From the NCBI RefSeq assembly GCF_019083805.1, contig NZ_JAHRDV010000013.1:20441-84440 (forward strand): a stretch of 64,000 nt of DNA, read 5' to 3'. This DNA comes from Acetobacter estunensis (GTDB lineage Bacteria; Pseudomonadota; Alphaproteobacteria; Acetobacterales; Acetobacteraceae). The notes beneath the pieces are model-generated. The model ran no database searches, was not told the DNA's origin, and saw only the letters and a list, made by a program, of their open reading frames with translations. The position numbers and the translations under genes are program-made. Positions 1 through 8,866 of the stretch are shown here, piece after piece (position 1 is the first letter of the stretch; every line of letters begins with the position of its first letter).

Positions 1-906
1 ATCGACCGGAATAGCCGGCAGCGGTGCCGTCACTTCCGGAGACGCGATGGTGTCAGGGATGGTGGCCTCCGACAGACCGGCCACAGCCACGATGTCGCCA
101 GCTTCAACCTCGTCCACCGGCACACGGTCGAGACCACGGAAGCACAGCAGCTTGGTCAGACGACCCGTCTCAACCACGCTGCCATCCTCACGCAGGACGC
201 GGACCGGCATATTAACCTTCGCGCGTCCCTGCTCGACACGCCCCGTCAGCACGCGGCCAAGGAAGTTGTCGGACTCGAGGATGGTCGCAACCATCGCGAA
301 CGGCTTGTCCTTGTCCAGATTCGGGGCCGGCACATGACGCAGCACCAGATCGAACAGCGGGGAGAGATCCTTGCGCGGTCCGTCCAGCTCCGTGTCCGCC
401 CAGCCCTGACGGCCCGAAGCGTAGAGCATCGGGAAGTCGAGCTGCTCGTCATTCGCGCCGAGTGAGGCGAACAGGTCGAAAATCTCGTTGTGAACTTCGT
501 CCGGGCGGGCATCGCCACGGTCGATCTTGTTCACCACCACAATCGGCTTGAGGCCACGCGCCAGAGCCTTGCCCACGACGAACTTCGTCTGCGGCAGCGC
601 GCCCTCAGCGGCGTCCACCAGCACGATCGCGCCGTCCACCATGCTCAGGATACGCTCGACCTCACCACCGAAGTCGGCGTGACCCGGTGTATCGATGATG
701 TTGATGCGGGTGTTTTTCCACACGACCGAGGTGCACTTGGCCAGAATGGTGATGCCGCGCTCACGCTCGAGATCGTTGCTGTCCATCGCGCGTTCCGCCA
801 CCTGCTGGTGCTCATGGAACGAGCCGGACTGCTTGAGCAGTTCATCGACGAGTGTGGTCTTGCCATGATCGACGTGCGCGATAATGGCGATGTTACGAAT
901 ATCCAT
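1..906 (-). CDS. typA: Translational GTPase TypA/BipA (partial, N-terminal 302 residues)
   Basis: Ribosome-associated GTPase of the elongation-factor family, involved in ribosome assembly and stress adaptation. The start is the ATG at 906, opening with [18 protein letters not shown]. The G1 loop AHVDHGKTT is at about residues 10-18, the switch I region follows (RERGITI near 49-55), G3 [10 protein letters not shown] is at 72-81 and G4 NKID at 126-129. The beginning of the second (beta-barrel) domain is visible before the frame runs off the left edge, so the C-terminal half lies outside the window. LepA and EF-G are alternatives, but the short linker and the [12 protein letters not shown] and [14 protein letters not shown] motifs fit TypA best. 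Confidence 0.95.
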   Translation of the reverse strand, partial: MDIRNIAIIAHVDHGKTTLVDELLKQSGSFHEHQQVAERAMDSNDLERERGITILAKCTSVVWKNTRINIIDTPGHADFGGEVERILSMVDGAIVLVDAAEGALPQTKFVVGKALARGLKPIVVVNKIDRGDARPDEVHNEIFDLFASLGANDEQLDFPMLYASGRQGWADTELDGPRKDLSPLFDLVLRHVPAPNLDKDKPFAMVATILESDNFLGRVLTGRVEQGRAKVNMPVRVLREDGSVVETGRLTKLLCFRGLDRVPVDEVEAGDIVAVAGLSEATIPDTIASPEVTAPLPAIPVD

Positions 907-1061
907 CGTGTGGCGGGCCTGACTCTTTTCCTGCATGCAGATCCGCCACTGACAGCCTATCAAACCTGCAGCGGACCCCTGTTGTCCGCAGTCAATAGAG
1001 CGCAGCGGCCGGGATTGCACGCGAAACTTGCGTGAGCGCCCCCTGCAGCCACATCAACCGG

Positions 1062-2000
1062 TCAATTTTCGACGTCGGGGGTCAACTCCGGCAGGATCAT
1101 CACACCCTGCTCAAGGCCGGGTGTGTCCACCCGCAGGCAGAACACGCCCCCATTGAGTGGCTGGCGGGCAATCTCGGCCTCCGACAGCCCCTTGCAGGCC
1201 GTCGTGATGAACAGGGTGCGACGATCCGAGCCCCCGAAGGCCGCTTTGGTCACATTGCGGGCGGGAAGCATGACCGGGTCAAGTCGCGTGCCATCCGCGC
1301 GGAAGCGCTCCAGCCGTCCGCCACCCCACACACCAGCCCATACGGTCCCGGCCTCATCCATCGCCAGTCCGTCCGGTGCCTGACCTTCCGCCTCGATCCG
1401 GGCGAAGACCCGGCGATTATGCAGCGCTCCATCCCCGTCAAGATCGAAGGCATAGATCGTGCCTTCAGCGGAATCGCAATGATAGAGCGTCTGACCATCC
1501 GGCGAGACCACCGGCCCGTTGCTGATCGTGTAACCGTTGTGATGCCGCCGCAGCGAAAGCGTCCGATCGAGACTGTAGAGGGAGCCGATCGGATTTTTCT
1601 CCGCGTCGTCCATGGTCCCGAACCACAGACGCCCCATCCCGTCGATATGCGCGTCGTTCAGCCGCGTGCCCGGACGATCCGCCTCAATCGGCATGATAAG
1701 ATGCTTGCGGCCTTCTTTGGGATCGAAGAGATAAAGCCCGTCCTCCATGCCGCAGATCAGACCGCCGTCCTGCGCCGGCACGAGAAAACAGGGGCGTCGC
1801 GGCGCGGTCCATGACCGTCGCTCCCCATCGGATGGGCGATAGCGATGCAGGGCGTGTCCGAGGATATCCACGAAGTAGAAAGCGTCGTCAGCGGCACTCC
1901 ATACCGGTCCCTCGCCAAGCTGCGCCTCAAGTGACCAGACGCACACCACCGCGTCATCGTGCGAAGAACGGCTCGTTTCAGGAAAAGGTATATTCGTCAT
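1062..2000 (-). CDS. SMP-30/gluconolactonase/LRE family protein
   Basis: A 312-residue protein of the SMP-30 six-bladed beta-propeller family, metal-dependent lactonases that open sugar lactones such as gluconolactone. The LGEGPVW motif (Glu near residue 30) supplies the first metal ligand. RLNDAHIDGMGRLWFGTM, NGPVVSPDG and APDGLAMDEAG give the usual Asn/Asp ligands and blades. The frame is open further upstream, but the ATG at 2000 starts the family-like sequence and has a weak purine-rich stretch before it. No signal peptide is seen, so it should be cytoplasmic. In an acetic acid bacterium a gluconolactonase or related sugar-lactonase role is reasonable, but the substrate is not shown by the sequence. 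Confidence 0.85.
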   Translation of the reverse strand: MTNIPFPETSRSSHDDAVVCVWSLEAQLGEGPVWSAADDAFYFVDILGHALHRYRPSDGERRSWTAPRRPCFLVPAQDGGLICGMEDGLYLFDPKEGRKHLIMPIEADRPGTRLNDAHIDGMGRLWFGTMDDAEKNPIGSLYSLDRTLSLRRHHNGYTISNGPVVSPDGQTLYHCDSAEGTIYAFDLDGDGALHNRRVFARIEAEGQAPDGLAMDEAGTVWAGVWGGGRLERFRADGTRLDPVMLPARNVTKAAFGGSDRRTLFITTACKGLSEAEIARQPLNGGVFCLRVDTPGLEQGVMILPELTPDVEN

Positions 2001-2125
2001 GATCGACTCTCTATCTTGGATCGGCGCGCAACGCCCCGAGAGAGAACATCTCGACTTTGCAACGGGTTGCAACCCCGCGCCGGTCAGCAGGGTTGCAGTG
2101 GCCGCACAGAGATCACGAAAGCGGG

Positions 2126-2728
2126 TCAGGCGTTGCCTGTAAAGGACGCCAGCCGCAACGGATCGATATTGATGGCGGCCAGAGCCTTGCGCCATTTGGT
2201 CGCGTGATCCGTGCCGAAAACGATCTCGCGCGTGGCGGGCGCCACCAGCCACGCGGAATGACGGGTCAGTTCTTCCTCAAGCTGTCCCGCCGCCCATCCG
2301 GCATGCCCGAGTGCCAGCAGGGCGTCACGCGGTCCCTCGCCCGAAGCAATGTCACGCAGCACATCCAGACTGGCGCTCAGCGACACGTCCCCGTCGATGG
2401 CCAACGTGCCATCGCCATTCCAGTCCGAGGAATGCAGCACCAGTCCGCGCCCCATTTCCACCGGCCCACCCGCGCACATGCCGATCCGGCGACGCGGCGG
2501 TGTAGGCGCAATATCGAGTTGCGAGAACAGGTCTTCCAACGGCGGCTGTGAAAGCCGGCGGTTGACGACAATGCCCATGGCGCCGTCATCGGCCGAATGG
2601 GCACACACATAAATAACGCTCCGGTCGAACCCGGATTCGGCAAGAGATGGCATGGCGATGAGAAGGTGTCCCGTCAGACTTTCAGTCCCGTCGCTCGGCG
2701 TAATCGTGTCAATGGATGCATGAGACAT
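2126..2728 (-). CDS. YqgE/AlgH family protein (UPF0301)
   Basis: A 200-residue protein of the YqgE/AlgH family, whose molecular function is unsettled (AlgH was linked to alginate regulation in Pseudomonas). Family features are LTGHLLIAMPSL near the start, DRSVIYVCAHSADDGAMGIVVNR (residues about 33-55), the GGPVEMGRGLVLHS stretch and the C-terminal GHAGWAAGQLEEEL. The ATG at 2728 is chosen because homologous sequence begins just after it; an upstream extension to 2797 is open but unlike the family. The gene diverges from the SDR at 2815, leaving an 86-base shared promoter region. Confidence 0.9.
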   Translation of the reverse strand: MSHASIDTITPSDGTESLTGHLLIAMPSLAESGFDRSVIYVCAHSADDGAMGIVVNRRLSQPPLEDLFSQLDIAPTPPRRRIGMCAGGPVEMGRGLVLHSSDWNGDGTLAIDGDVSLSASLDVLRDIASGEGPRDALLALGHAGWAAGQLEEELTRHSAWLVAPATREIVFGTDHATKWRKALAAINIDPLRLASFTGNA

Positions 2729-2814
2729 GCTCCAGATATGGTGTGCCCCTTCCCGTTTGACAACACAGGCACGCGCTGCCGCTAATGACGGCATCAATCT
2801 GGAAAGGACGCATC

Positions 2815-3565
2815 ATGGTCGAGACGGTTCTGGTGACGGGCGCTACGGCAGGATTTGGCGCAGCGATTGCCCGGCGGCTGGTCAAAGACGGTCACCGCGT
2901 GATCGGCACGGGCCGGCGTACCGCGCGGCTGGAGGAACTTCACGCGGAGTTGGGAGAGCAGTTCCACCCTCTCACACTTGATATGACCGACCGTAAAGCA
3001 CTTCGCGCCCTTCCCCACAGTCTGCCCGAGGAGTGGCGGCGCGTGGACGTGCTGGTGAACAACGCCGGACTCGCCCTTGGGATCGGACCCGCGCAGGACG
3101 CCGAGATCAATGACTGGGAAAGCATGATCGCCACCAACATCTCCGGTGTCGTGGAGATCACCCGCGCCCTTCTGCCCGGCATGGTGGAGCGCGACCACGG
3201 CCACATCCTCTCCATTGGCAGCACAGCCGGCACCTATCCCTATGCAGGCGGCAACGTCTATGGCGGCACCAAGGCGTTCGTGTCGCAGTTCATGCGCAAC
3301 CTGCGCACCGACCTGCTCGGCACCCATGTGCGCGCCACCAATATCGAGCCCGGACTTTGCGGCGGTAGCGAGTTTAGCAATGTGCGCCTGCGCAGCGACG
3401 AAAAGGCCGAAGACGTCTATCGTGGCACACACCCTCTCCTGCCCGAGGACGTTGCCGAGACGGTGGCGTGGATCATCGGTCTGCCCGCGCATGTGAACAT
3501 CAACCGCATCGAGATGATGCCGGTGTGTCAGGCCGCGGGTGGCCTTGCCGTCCGGCGCGACATGG
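2815..3565 (+). other. Placeholder span for SDR gene body (see CDS entry that follows)
   Basis: This marks the same stretch as the YdfG-like coding region listed next and is not a separate element; the coding boundaries are those in the CDS entry. Confidence 0.05.
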
Positions 3566-3570
3566 ACTGA
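2815..3570 (+). CDS. SDR family oxidoreductase, YdfG-like 3-hydroxy acid dehydrogenase
   Basis: A 251-residue classical short-chain dehydrogenase. The Rossmann motif TGATAGFG is at residues 8-15, NNAG at about 82-85 and the catalytic YxxxK pair is Tyr149/Lys153. The sequence resembles E. coli YdfG, an NADP-dependent enzyme acting on serine, 3-hydroxy acids and malonic semialdehyde. The C-terminal INRIEMMPVCQA segment is typical of that subgroup. The ATG at 2815 has a strong GGAAAGGA ribosome site; the upstream ATG at 2785 does not. A PPK2 gene follows 27 bases later and may be co-transcribed. Confidence 0.9.
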   Translation: MVETVLVTGATAGFGAAIARRLVKDGHRVIGTGRRTARLEELHAELGEQFHPLTLDMTDRKALRALPHSLPEEWRRVDVLVNNAGLALGIGPAQDAEINDWESMIATNISGVVEITRALLPGMVERDHGHILSIGSTAGTYPYAGGNVYGGTKAFVSQFMRNLRTDLLGTHVRATNIEPGLCGGSEFSNVRLRSDEKAEDVYRGTHPLLPEDVAETVAWIIGLPAHVNINRIEMMPVCQAAGGLAVRRDMD

Positions 3571-3597
3571 TCGCACCATATGGGGGATGCTTCCCCC

Positions 3598-4518
3598 ATG
3601 ACCGGACACGACACGCACAAACTCTCGCGCAATATCCTCGCAGCCCTTCCCGCCCGCTACCGTGTGGACGGCACCAAGCCGTTTCACATCGCGGATCATG
3701 ACCCGGAAGACGATGGCGGACTGGGGCTGGACAAGGCGCAGGGCAAGGCGTTGCTCAAGCTGTCGCGCAAACGGCTGTCCGAGCTTCAGGAACTGCTCTA
3801 CGCCAACGGCACGACCTCCATGCTCATCGTACTTCAGGGGATGGACACGGCCGGCAAGGATGGCACGATTAAGCACGTCATGTCGGGTGTAAATCCCGCG
3901 GGCGTGAGCGTCTCTTCGTTCAAACAGCCCGGTCCGCAGGAACTGCTGCACGGGTTTTTGTGGCGCGTCCACATCGTGGCCCCCTCCGCCGGACGGATCG
4001 GCATCTTCAACCGCAGCCAGTACGAAGATGTCCTGATCACGCGCGTCCATCCGGAAATGCTGGAACGCGAACACCTTCCGGGAGCAATCAACACGGATGC
4101 CTTCTGGCAGGGACGCTTCGAGGACATCCGTCATTTCGAGCATTATCTCGCCCGTCAGGGCACGGTGGTCCTCAAGTTCTTTCTCAACATCTCACGTGAG
4201 GAACAGCGCGAGCGGCTGCTGGCACGGCTCGACGACAAGGAAAAGCGCTGGAAGTTTTCCACGTCCGACGTGAAGGAGCGTCAGTTCTGGGACAAGTATC
4301 AGTGCGCGTATGAAGAGGCGGTCGGCCACACATCACGTCCTTATGCCCCTTGGTTTGTCGTCCCTTCCAACCACAAATGGTACGCCCGGCTGGTCGTGAT
4401 GGAGACCATTATCGACGCGCTGGAAGCCCTCAAACAGAAGCCACCCGTGATGGACCCGGCCTTTGCCACAAGTCTGGATCGGTATCGGGACGAACTGATG
4501 AGCGAGAAACCAGATTAA
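3598..4518 (+). CDS. ppk2: Polyphosphate kinase 2 family protein
   Basis: A 306-residue PPK2-family enzyme, which transfers phosphate between polyphosphate and nucleotides. The Walker A motif GMDTAGKDG is at about residues 81-89. NRSQYEDVL (Walker B region) and the lid sequence DDKEKRWKFSTSDVKER follow, and the C-terminal WFVVPSNHKWYARLVV is characteristic. The length matches single-domain PPK2 proteins. The ATG at 3598 is preferred, but an ATG at 3580 is also in frame and sits in a small inverted repeat (GGGGGATGCTTCCCCC) that could mask translation. Whether it favours ADP or AMP cannot be told from sequence alone. Confidence 0.92.
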   Translation: MTGHDTHKLSRNILAALPARYRVDGTKPFHIADHDPEDDGGLGLDKAQGKALLKLSRKRLSELQELLYANGTTSMLIVLQGMDTAGKDGTIKHVMSGVNPAGVSVSSFKQPGPQELLHGFLWRVHIVAPSAGRIGIFNRSQYEDVLITRVHPEMLEREHLPGAINTDAFWQGRFEDIRHFEHYLARQGTVVLKFFLNISREEQRERLLARLDDKEKRWKFSTSDVKERQFWDKYQCAYEEAVGHTSRPYAPWFVVPSNHKWYARLVVMETIIDALEALKQKPPVMDPAFATSLDRYRDELMSEKPD

Positions 4519-4773
4519 AGCCGCGTTCCACAGAGTGACCGCAAAGAAATCGTGAGAAGCAGTCTGGGTCGCTTCGTGGAAGCGACTCAAAGCCGCACTC
4601 AAGGTGGCTCTAAAAACCCCATATCTTGAGCGACGATGTTCAGGCGTTTCCGCCGCTCTATATCGCGGGCGATACACCCAGATTTATCGATATAATGTTC
4701 GGAACATTTTGATACACACAAAGCAATCGCGCCTCTAATATGTTTCGGTAACGTTATGAGGTGGGGGTGCGTA
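4519..4773 (+). promoter_or_regulatory. Promoter region of the ABC importer operon
   Basis: This 255-base gap has no credible gene. It is more AT-rich than its neighbours near 4660-4760 and contains the 8-base palindrome TATCGATA (4686-4693) and a perfect 15-base palindrome just downstream (separate entry). It ends with the ribosome site GAGGTGGGGG before the ATG at 4774. It must carry the promoter of the catabolic operon. Confidence 0.5.
4694..4708. promoter_or_regulatory. Perfect palindrome AATGTTC-G-GAACATT, candidate operator
   Basis: Seven-base arms around a single central base, 66 bases before the start of the substrate-binding protein gene. The position and symmetry suit a dimeric regulator. 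The LysR protein encoded in the same operon (11572) is one candidate, but LysR sites are usually T-N11-A, so another regulator is possible. Confidence 0.45.
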
Positions 4774-5763
4774 ATGAAGTCACTCAAGGTGCTCGCGGTT
4801 GCACTCAGTCTTGGCTGCGCGACGACGGCCGCATATGCCGACGACACGATCCGTATCATGGCACCGGTCTGGACGGGGTTCGCGCCCGTCGTGGTCGCTC
4901 AGGATCTCGGTTATTTCAAGGATGCCCATCTGTCCGTCGATCTGAAATTCTCCGATGAACGGTCCGATGTCATGGCCGCCATGGCGCACGGTTCCATCGA
5001 GATGGAGATGCGCGCTCTCAACGAATATCAGGGCCGGCCGCGTGACGAGACCACACCGGGCATCATCATCGGCTCCATCGACCGCAGCCTTGGCGGCGAT
5101 GGCGTGATCGTGGACGGCTCCATCCACGACGTGGGCGAACTCAAGGGCAAGACCGTTGCATCAGAGAGCAACATTCCAGGCCGCCTGCTGCTCCAGATGG
5201 AACTGCACAAGCACGGCATGACGCTGGCCGATCTCAAGATGAAGGAAATCCTGACCTCCGACAGCGTGGCAGTGTTTGCAGACCCAAGCATTGCGGCAGT
5301 CGTGACCTATCAGCCGTTTCTTCAGCAGATTCTGACCGTCTCGTCCGACCGCAATCCGAAGGAACTGGTCTCATCGGCGGATTATCCCGATTACATCGTG
5401 GACGTCCTCGTGGCGCGCAACGACGATCTGAAGGCCAATCCCGATAAATACAAACGCTTCCTGACCTGTCTTTACAAAGCCGTGGCCTATTACAAGTCCA
5501 ACCCGGAAAACTTCGCGAAAGTGGCTGCTCCGCATTTCGATCTTTCCCCCGATGACTTCAAGAAAAGTGTCGTGGGCAGCCTTGAATACACGGATCTGGC
5601 TCAGTCCAAGGCTTATATGGGCACGCCCGAAAAACCCGGGAAGATTACGGAGATATTCGCCACTCTCATGAACCTCAACCTTGAGAACGGAGCCGCATCC
5701 GTTCGTCTCGACCCGGCCCATTCCATCGACAGCAGCCTGATTGCTGCGATCCCCGCTCCATGA
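4774..5763 (+). CDS. NitT/TauT-type ABC transporter substrate-binding protein
   Basis: A 329-residue periplasmic binding protein. A signal peptide covers roughly residues 1-22 (KK-poor start, hydrophobic VLAVALSLGC, cleavage after AYA). The mature protein has the SsuA/TauA-like fold signature PVWTGFAPVVVAQDLGYF, then DVMAAMAHGSIEM, LKGKTVASES and FLTCLYKAVAYYKSNPENF. Relatives import sulfonates, nitrate, pyrimidine precursors or other small nitrogen/sulfur compounds. The ATG at 4774 has the ribosome site GAGGTGGGGG. The gene overlaps the permease by ATGA and opens an operon running to the LysR gene at 11572. Confidence 0.88.
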   Translation: MKSLKVLAVALSLGCATTAAYADDTIRIMAPVWTGFAPVVVAQDLGYFKDAHLSVDLKFSDERSDVMAAMAHGSIEMEMRALNEYQGRPRDETTPGIIIGSIDRSLGGDGVIVDGSIHDVGELKGKTVASESNIPGRLLLQMELHKHGMTLADLKMKEILTSDSVAVFADPSIAAVVTYQPFLQQILTVSSDRNPKELVSSADYPDYIVDVLVARNDDLKANPDKYKRFLTCLYKAVAYYKSNPENFAKVAAPHFDLSPDDFKKSVVGSLEYTDLAQSKAYMGTPEKPGKITEIFATLMNLNLENGAASVRLDPAHSIDSSLIAAIPAP

Positions 5764-6575
5764 CCGCAACCGCCTCTCCCACCTCCCGGAAAGGCCCTCG
5801 CAGCCTGTTCCGCTTCCGGGAGCCAATTCCACACAGCGCCGTCCTGCTGGCCGCATTGCTGGGAGCGGCGGCTTTTCTCGGAGGATGGCAGTTGCTGGCG
5901 TCGCTGCGTGTGGTGGCACCCGTCTTCCTGCCCACACCTCTTAAGGTCGCGCAGACCTTTGTCCACATGTGCACGGACGGCGCAATGCTGCCCAACACGG
6001 TGGTTTCCGTCCGGCGCGTCTGGCTGGCCTTTCTCCTCTCGGCGCTTCTGGCCGTGCCGCTGGGCATCCTGATGAGCGGATACCGCATCATCGGGGCCAC
6101 GCTGGAACCGATGATCGACTTCATCCGCTATCTGCCCGTGCCAGCGCTGGTGCCATTGGCCATCATCTGGTTCGGCGTGGGGGAAACGACCAAGATTTTC
6201 CTGTTGTGGCTAGGCACGTTCTTTCAGCTCGTTCTCATGATCGCGGCCGACATGAAGCGTATCCCCAACGAATATTTCGAAACGGCCTATACGTTGGGCG
6301 CGCGCCCGCGCGAGACGCTCCTGCCCGTAGCCCTTCCGGCCATGCTGCCGCAGCTCATGGACAGCATGCGCATCAGCCTCGGTTGGTGCTGGACCTATGT
6401 CATCATTGCGGAAATCGTGGCTTCCGACAGCGGGCTTGGTTTCGTCATCTGGACTGCACGACGCTTCATGAAAACGGATCAGGTCATGGCGGGCGTCATC
6501 ATGATCGGTCTGATCGGTCTTGTGACCGACCAGTGCCTGCGCCTGCTGCACCGCAAGCTCTTCAGGTATCAGTGA
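5760..6575 (+). CDS. ABC transporter permease, SsuC/TauC type
   Basis: A 271-residue inner-membrane permease of a NitT/TauT-type importer. After a proline-rich N-terminus there is a first membrane helix (VLLAALLGAAAFLGGWQLLA) and several more up to the C-terminus. The binding-protein-dependent transport motif is visible as ETAYTLGARPRETLLPVALPA (EAA loop, residues about 175-195), which contacts the ATPase. It overlaps the upstream gene by four bases and is followed two bases later by the ATPase gene. Confidence 0.9.
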   Translation: MTATASPTSRKGPRSLFRFREPIPHSAVLLAALLGAAAFLGGWQLLASLRVVAPVFLPTPLKVAQTFVHMCTDGAMLPNTVVSVRRVWLAFLLSALLAVPLGILMSGYRIIGATLEPMIDFIRYLPVPALVPLAIIWFGVGETTKIFLLWLGTFFQLVLMIAADMKRIPNEYFETAYTLGARPRETLLPVALPAMLPQLMDSMRISLGWCWTYVIIAEIVASDSGLGFVIWTARRFMKTDQVMAGVIMIGLIGLVTDQCLRLLHRKLFRYQ

Positions 6576-6577
6576 AC

Positions 6578-7369
6578 ATGGAACAGCCTTCCTCCTATCT
6601 GCGGTTCCAGAATGTCACGAAATACTTCGGGGACGTGCCGGTCGTGCAGCAGCCGTTCAATCTTGCCATTCCCGCCGGTCAGTTCACGGTGTTCCTCGGC
6701 CCATCGGGGTGCGGCAAGACCACGCTCATGCGCATGATCGGTGGCCTCGATACCCCAAGTTCGGGTGAGATCCTTTTGCAAGGGACACCTGTGGGGGAGC
6801 CGGACATCCGACGCGGCATGGTGTTTCAGTCCTATTCCTCCTTTCCGTGGCTGACGGTTCGCAAGAACATCGAATTCGGCATGCGTTTCCGCAGAGACCT
6901 TTCGGCTACTCAGAAAAAGGAACGCGCGGAACATTTCCTCAAACTGGTCGGACTGAGCGATTTTGCCACAAGCTATCCTTCGCGTATCTCTGGCGGCATG
7001 CGGCAGCGCGTGGCCATCGCCCGCACCCTCGCCGCCGACCCGGACGTGCTGCTGATGGACGAACCCTTCGGCGCGCTGGATGCCAACCTGCGCGAAGACC
7101 TGCAATTCGAGCTTCGAAAAATCCAGAAGAACTCTGGAAAAACCACGATCTTCGTCACGCACGATGTCGAGGAAGCTGTATTCCTTGCCGATCGGATTAT
7201 CGTGTTCGGACCGCGTCCGGCGCGTGTCATCGCGGATGTGGACGTCACCACCCTGATCGGTCCCGAGAGAAACGAAGATGTGCGGGACAGCGAACAGTTT
7301 TTCCATCTCCGCACCGAGATCCTGCACCTCCTCCGAGGACGCGAGATAAACAAGTCTTTAGTGTCATGA
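6578..7369 (+). CDS. ABC transporter ATP-binding protein, SsuB/TauB type
   Basis: A 263-residue ATPase that powers the importer. Walker A GPSGCGKTT is at residues 41-49, the Q-loop lies in MVFQSYSSFPW, the signature SGGMRQRVAIARTL and Walker B LLMDEPFGALD follow, and the switch His is in FVTHDVEEA. The frame is open far upstream, but the ATG at 6578, two bases past the permease stop, starts the family-like sequence. The stop codon overlaps the start of the next SDR gene, so the transporter and the enzymes downstream are translationally coupled. Confidence 0.93.
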   Translation: MEQPSSYLRFQNVTKYFGDVPVVQQPFNLAIPAGQFTVFLGPSGCGKTTLMRMIGGLDTPSSGEILLQGTPVGEPDIRRGMVFQSYSSFPWLTVRKNIEFGMRFRRDLSATQKKERAEHFLKLVGLSDFATSYPSRISGGMRQRVAIARTLAADPDVLLMDEPFGALDANLREDLQFELRKIQKNSGKTTIFVTHDVEEAVFLADRIIVFGPRPARVIADVDVTTLIGPERNEDVRDSEQFFHLRTEILHLLRGREINKSLVS

Positions 7370-8118
7370 TGGATTTCTCAAAGAAATCCGTCTTCATCAC
7401 CGGCGCAAGCCGAGGGATCGGTCTTGGTGTGGCGCAGGCGTTCGCTAGGTCTGGCGCTTCTCTGACCCTCCTTGCCGATGATGACGCGATCCTCGATGTC
7501 GCCGTCTCTCTCAACGCCCGTGGTGTGGTGGCCGATATCGGCAATCCATCGGCTGTGGCGGCATGTCTGCACGAGCATGGGCCGGTTGATGTCCTGATCA
7601 ACAACGCCGGACTGGAACGACTGACACCGCTGGACAATCAGGACAACGAAACCATCACCCTGTTCGAGCGGATCATCCACACCAACGTCGTCGGCACCTA
7701 CCACGTCACACGGCTGGTGCGCCCACTCATGCCGACAGGGGCCGCCATCATCAACACGGCGTCGATCTGGGGACGTGTGGCGGAACCGCTGTTCGGGGCC
7801 TATGTCGCCTCCAAACATGCCATTATCGGCCTGACGAAAACCTGGGCGCTGGAACTCGGGGCGCAGGGCATCCGCGTCAATGCCGTGGCCCCCGGCTGGG
7901 TCCGCACGGAAGCCGCCATGCGGTCTCTGGCGACAATGGCCGCGCGCACGGGCGAGAGCGAAGCCAACTGCCTGAGCACCATCATGGACGCGCAGGCATT
8001 GCCCGGTCTCATGGAAGCCACCGATGTGGCCGACACCTATCTGTTCCTTGCCTCTCCTCTCGCTGCCAGCATCACCGGCCAGACGATCCAGATCGATCGT
8101 GGCGAGCATCCTCTGTAG
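7366..8118 (+). CDS. SDR family oxidoreductase
   Basis: A 250-residue classical SDR. It has TGASRGIG near residues 12-19, NNAG, a catalytic Tyr in YVASK and the C-terminal ITGQTIQIDRGEHPL. There are two adjacent in-frame ATGs (7366 and 7369); the first overlaps the ATPase stop. The odd ADDDAILDVAVSLNARG stretch replaces the usual basic residues after beta-2, hinting at NAD rather than NADP. Its substrate is unknown; the neighbours suggest oxidation of a hydroxylated or reduced nitrogen compound or a carbon-chain product released from it. Confidence 0.88.
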   Translation: MMDFSKKSVFITGASRGIGLGVAQAFARSGASLTLLADDDAILDVAVSLNARGVVADIGNPSAVAACLHEHGPVDVLINNAGLERLTPLDNQDNETITLFERIIHTNVVGTYHVTRLVRPLMPTGAAIINTASIWGRVAEPLFGAYVASKHAIIGLTKTWALELGAQGIRVNAVAPGWVRTEAAMRSLATMAARTGESEANCLSTIMDAQALPGLMEATDVADTYLFLASPLAASITGQTIQIDRGEHPL

Positions 8119-8124
8119 GTCTCG

Positions 8125-8835
8125 ATGAACGCACACTCCTCATGCCCGCATGTTCTTGTGACAGGCGCCTCTTCCGGCATCGGCCTTGCCATCGCACGGG
8201 CTTGGCAGGAATCCGGCGCCACCGTGATCGGACTGGACCGCAATGCTCCCGCCACAGGTCTGGAGGGTCTTAAGGTCGATCTGGCCGATGCCCAGGCGAT
8301 ACGAAACGGCGTCAAGGAAGCCGCCCATCGTCTGAAACAACGCATTGACGTGGTGGTCAACTGCGCAGGTGTGATGATCGAGGAAACACTCCACGATCTG
8401 ACCTGCGAAGCGCTCGATCTTACATTGGCGGTCAATCTGCGCGCGCCGTTTCTCGTGACGCAAAACGCCCTGCCCTTCATGAGCGAGGGAGGCTGCATTC
8501 TCAACATCGCGTCCGAACTGGCCTATCTGGGGCGCGCGGGAGCCTCGGCCTATTGCGCCACCAAGGGCGCGCTGCTGTCCATGACGCGCTCATGGGCGCG
8601 CGAACTGGCACCACGCATCCGGGTGAACGCCATCGCACCGGGGCCGGTCGATACGCCGCTGCTGAACTTCGCACAGCAGGATGCCACCACGCAGGCGCAG
8701 GATCTTTCCAATCCGCTGCGGCGCATCGGACAGCCTGACGAAATTGCGCGGGCCGCCCTCTTCCTCGCGTCTGCAGACGCATCCTTCATCACCGGCCAGT
8801 GCCTCAACGTGGATGGCGGCGCCGCCATGCACTGA
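8125..8835 (+). CDS. SDR family oxidoreductase
   Basis: A 236-residue classical SDR, six bases after the previous SDR gene. TGASSGIG is at about residues 13-20, an aspartate follows beta-2 (GLDRN, favouring NAD), NCAG is the NNAG equivalent and YCATK carries the catalytic Tyr/Lys. The C-terminus ITGQCLNVDGGAAMH is typical. The two consecutive SDRs share the family but differ in sequence, so they may act on successive intermediates rather than being a recent duplication. Confidence 0.88.
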   Translation: MNAHSSCPHVLVTGASSGIGLAIARAWQESGATVIGLDRNAPATGLEGLKVDLADAQAIRNGVKEAAHRLKQRIDVVVNCAGVMIEETLHDLTCEALDLTLAVNLRAPFLVTQNALPFMSEGGCILNIASELAYLGRAGASAYCATKGALLSMTRSWARELAPRIRVNAIAPGPVDTPLLNFAQQDATTQAQDLSNPLRRIGQPDEIARAALFLASADASFITGQCLNVDGGAAMH

Positions 8836-8866
8836 CCCGCTTTCCATTCGGAGGCTTCAGTCCATC

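Noticed and set aside
2815..3565. Placeholder entry over the YdfG-like SDR gene
   Set aside because: It duplicates the CDS at 2815-3570 and carries no separate biological claim; only the CDS entry should be used.
2794..4143. Long minus-strand open frame of 449 codons
   Set aside because: It is antisense to the YdfG-like SDR and PPK2 genes, both with clear motifs; the frame is a high-GC shadow without family likeness.
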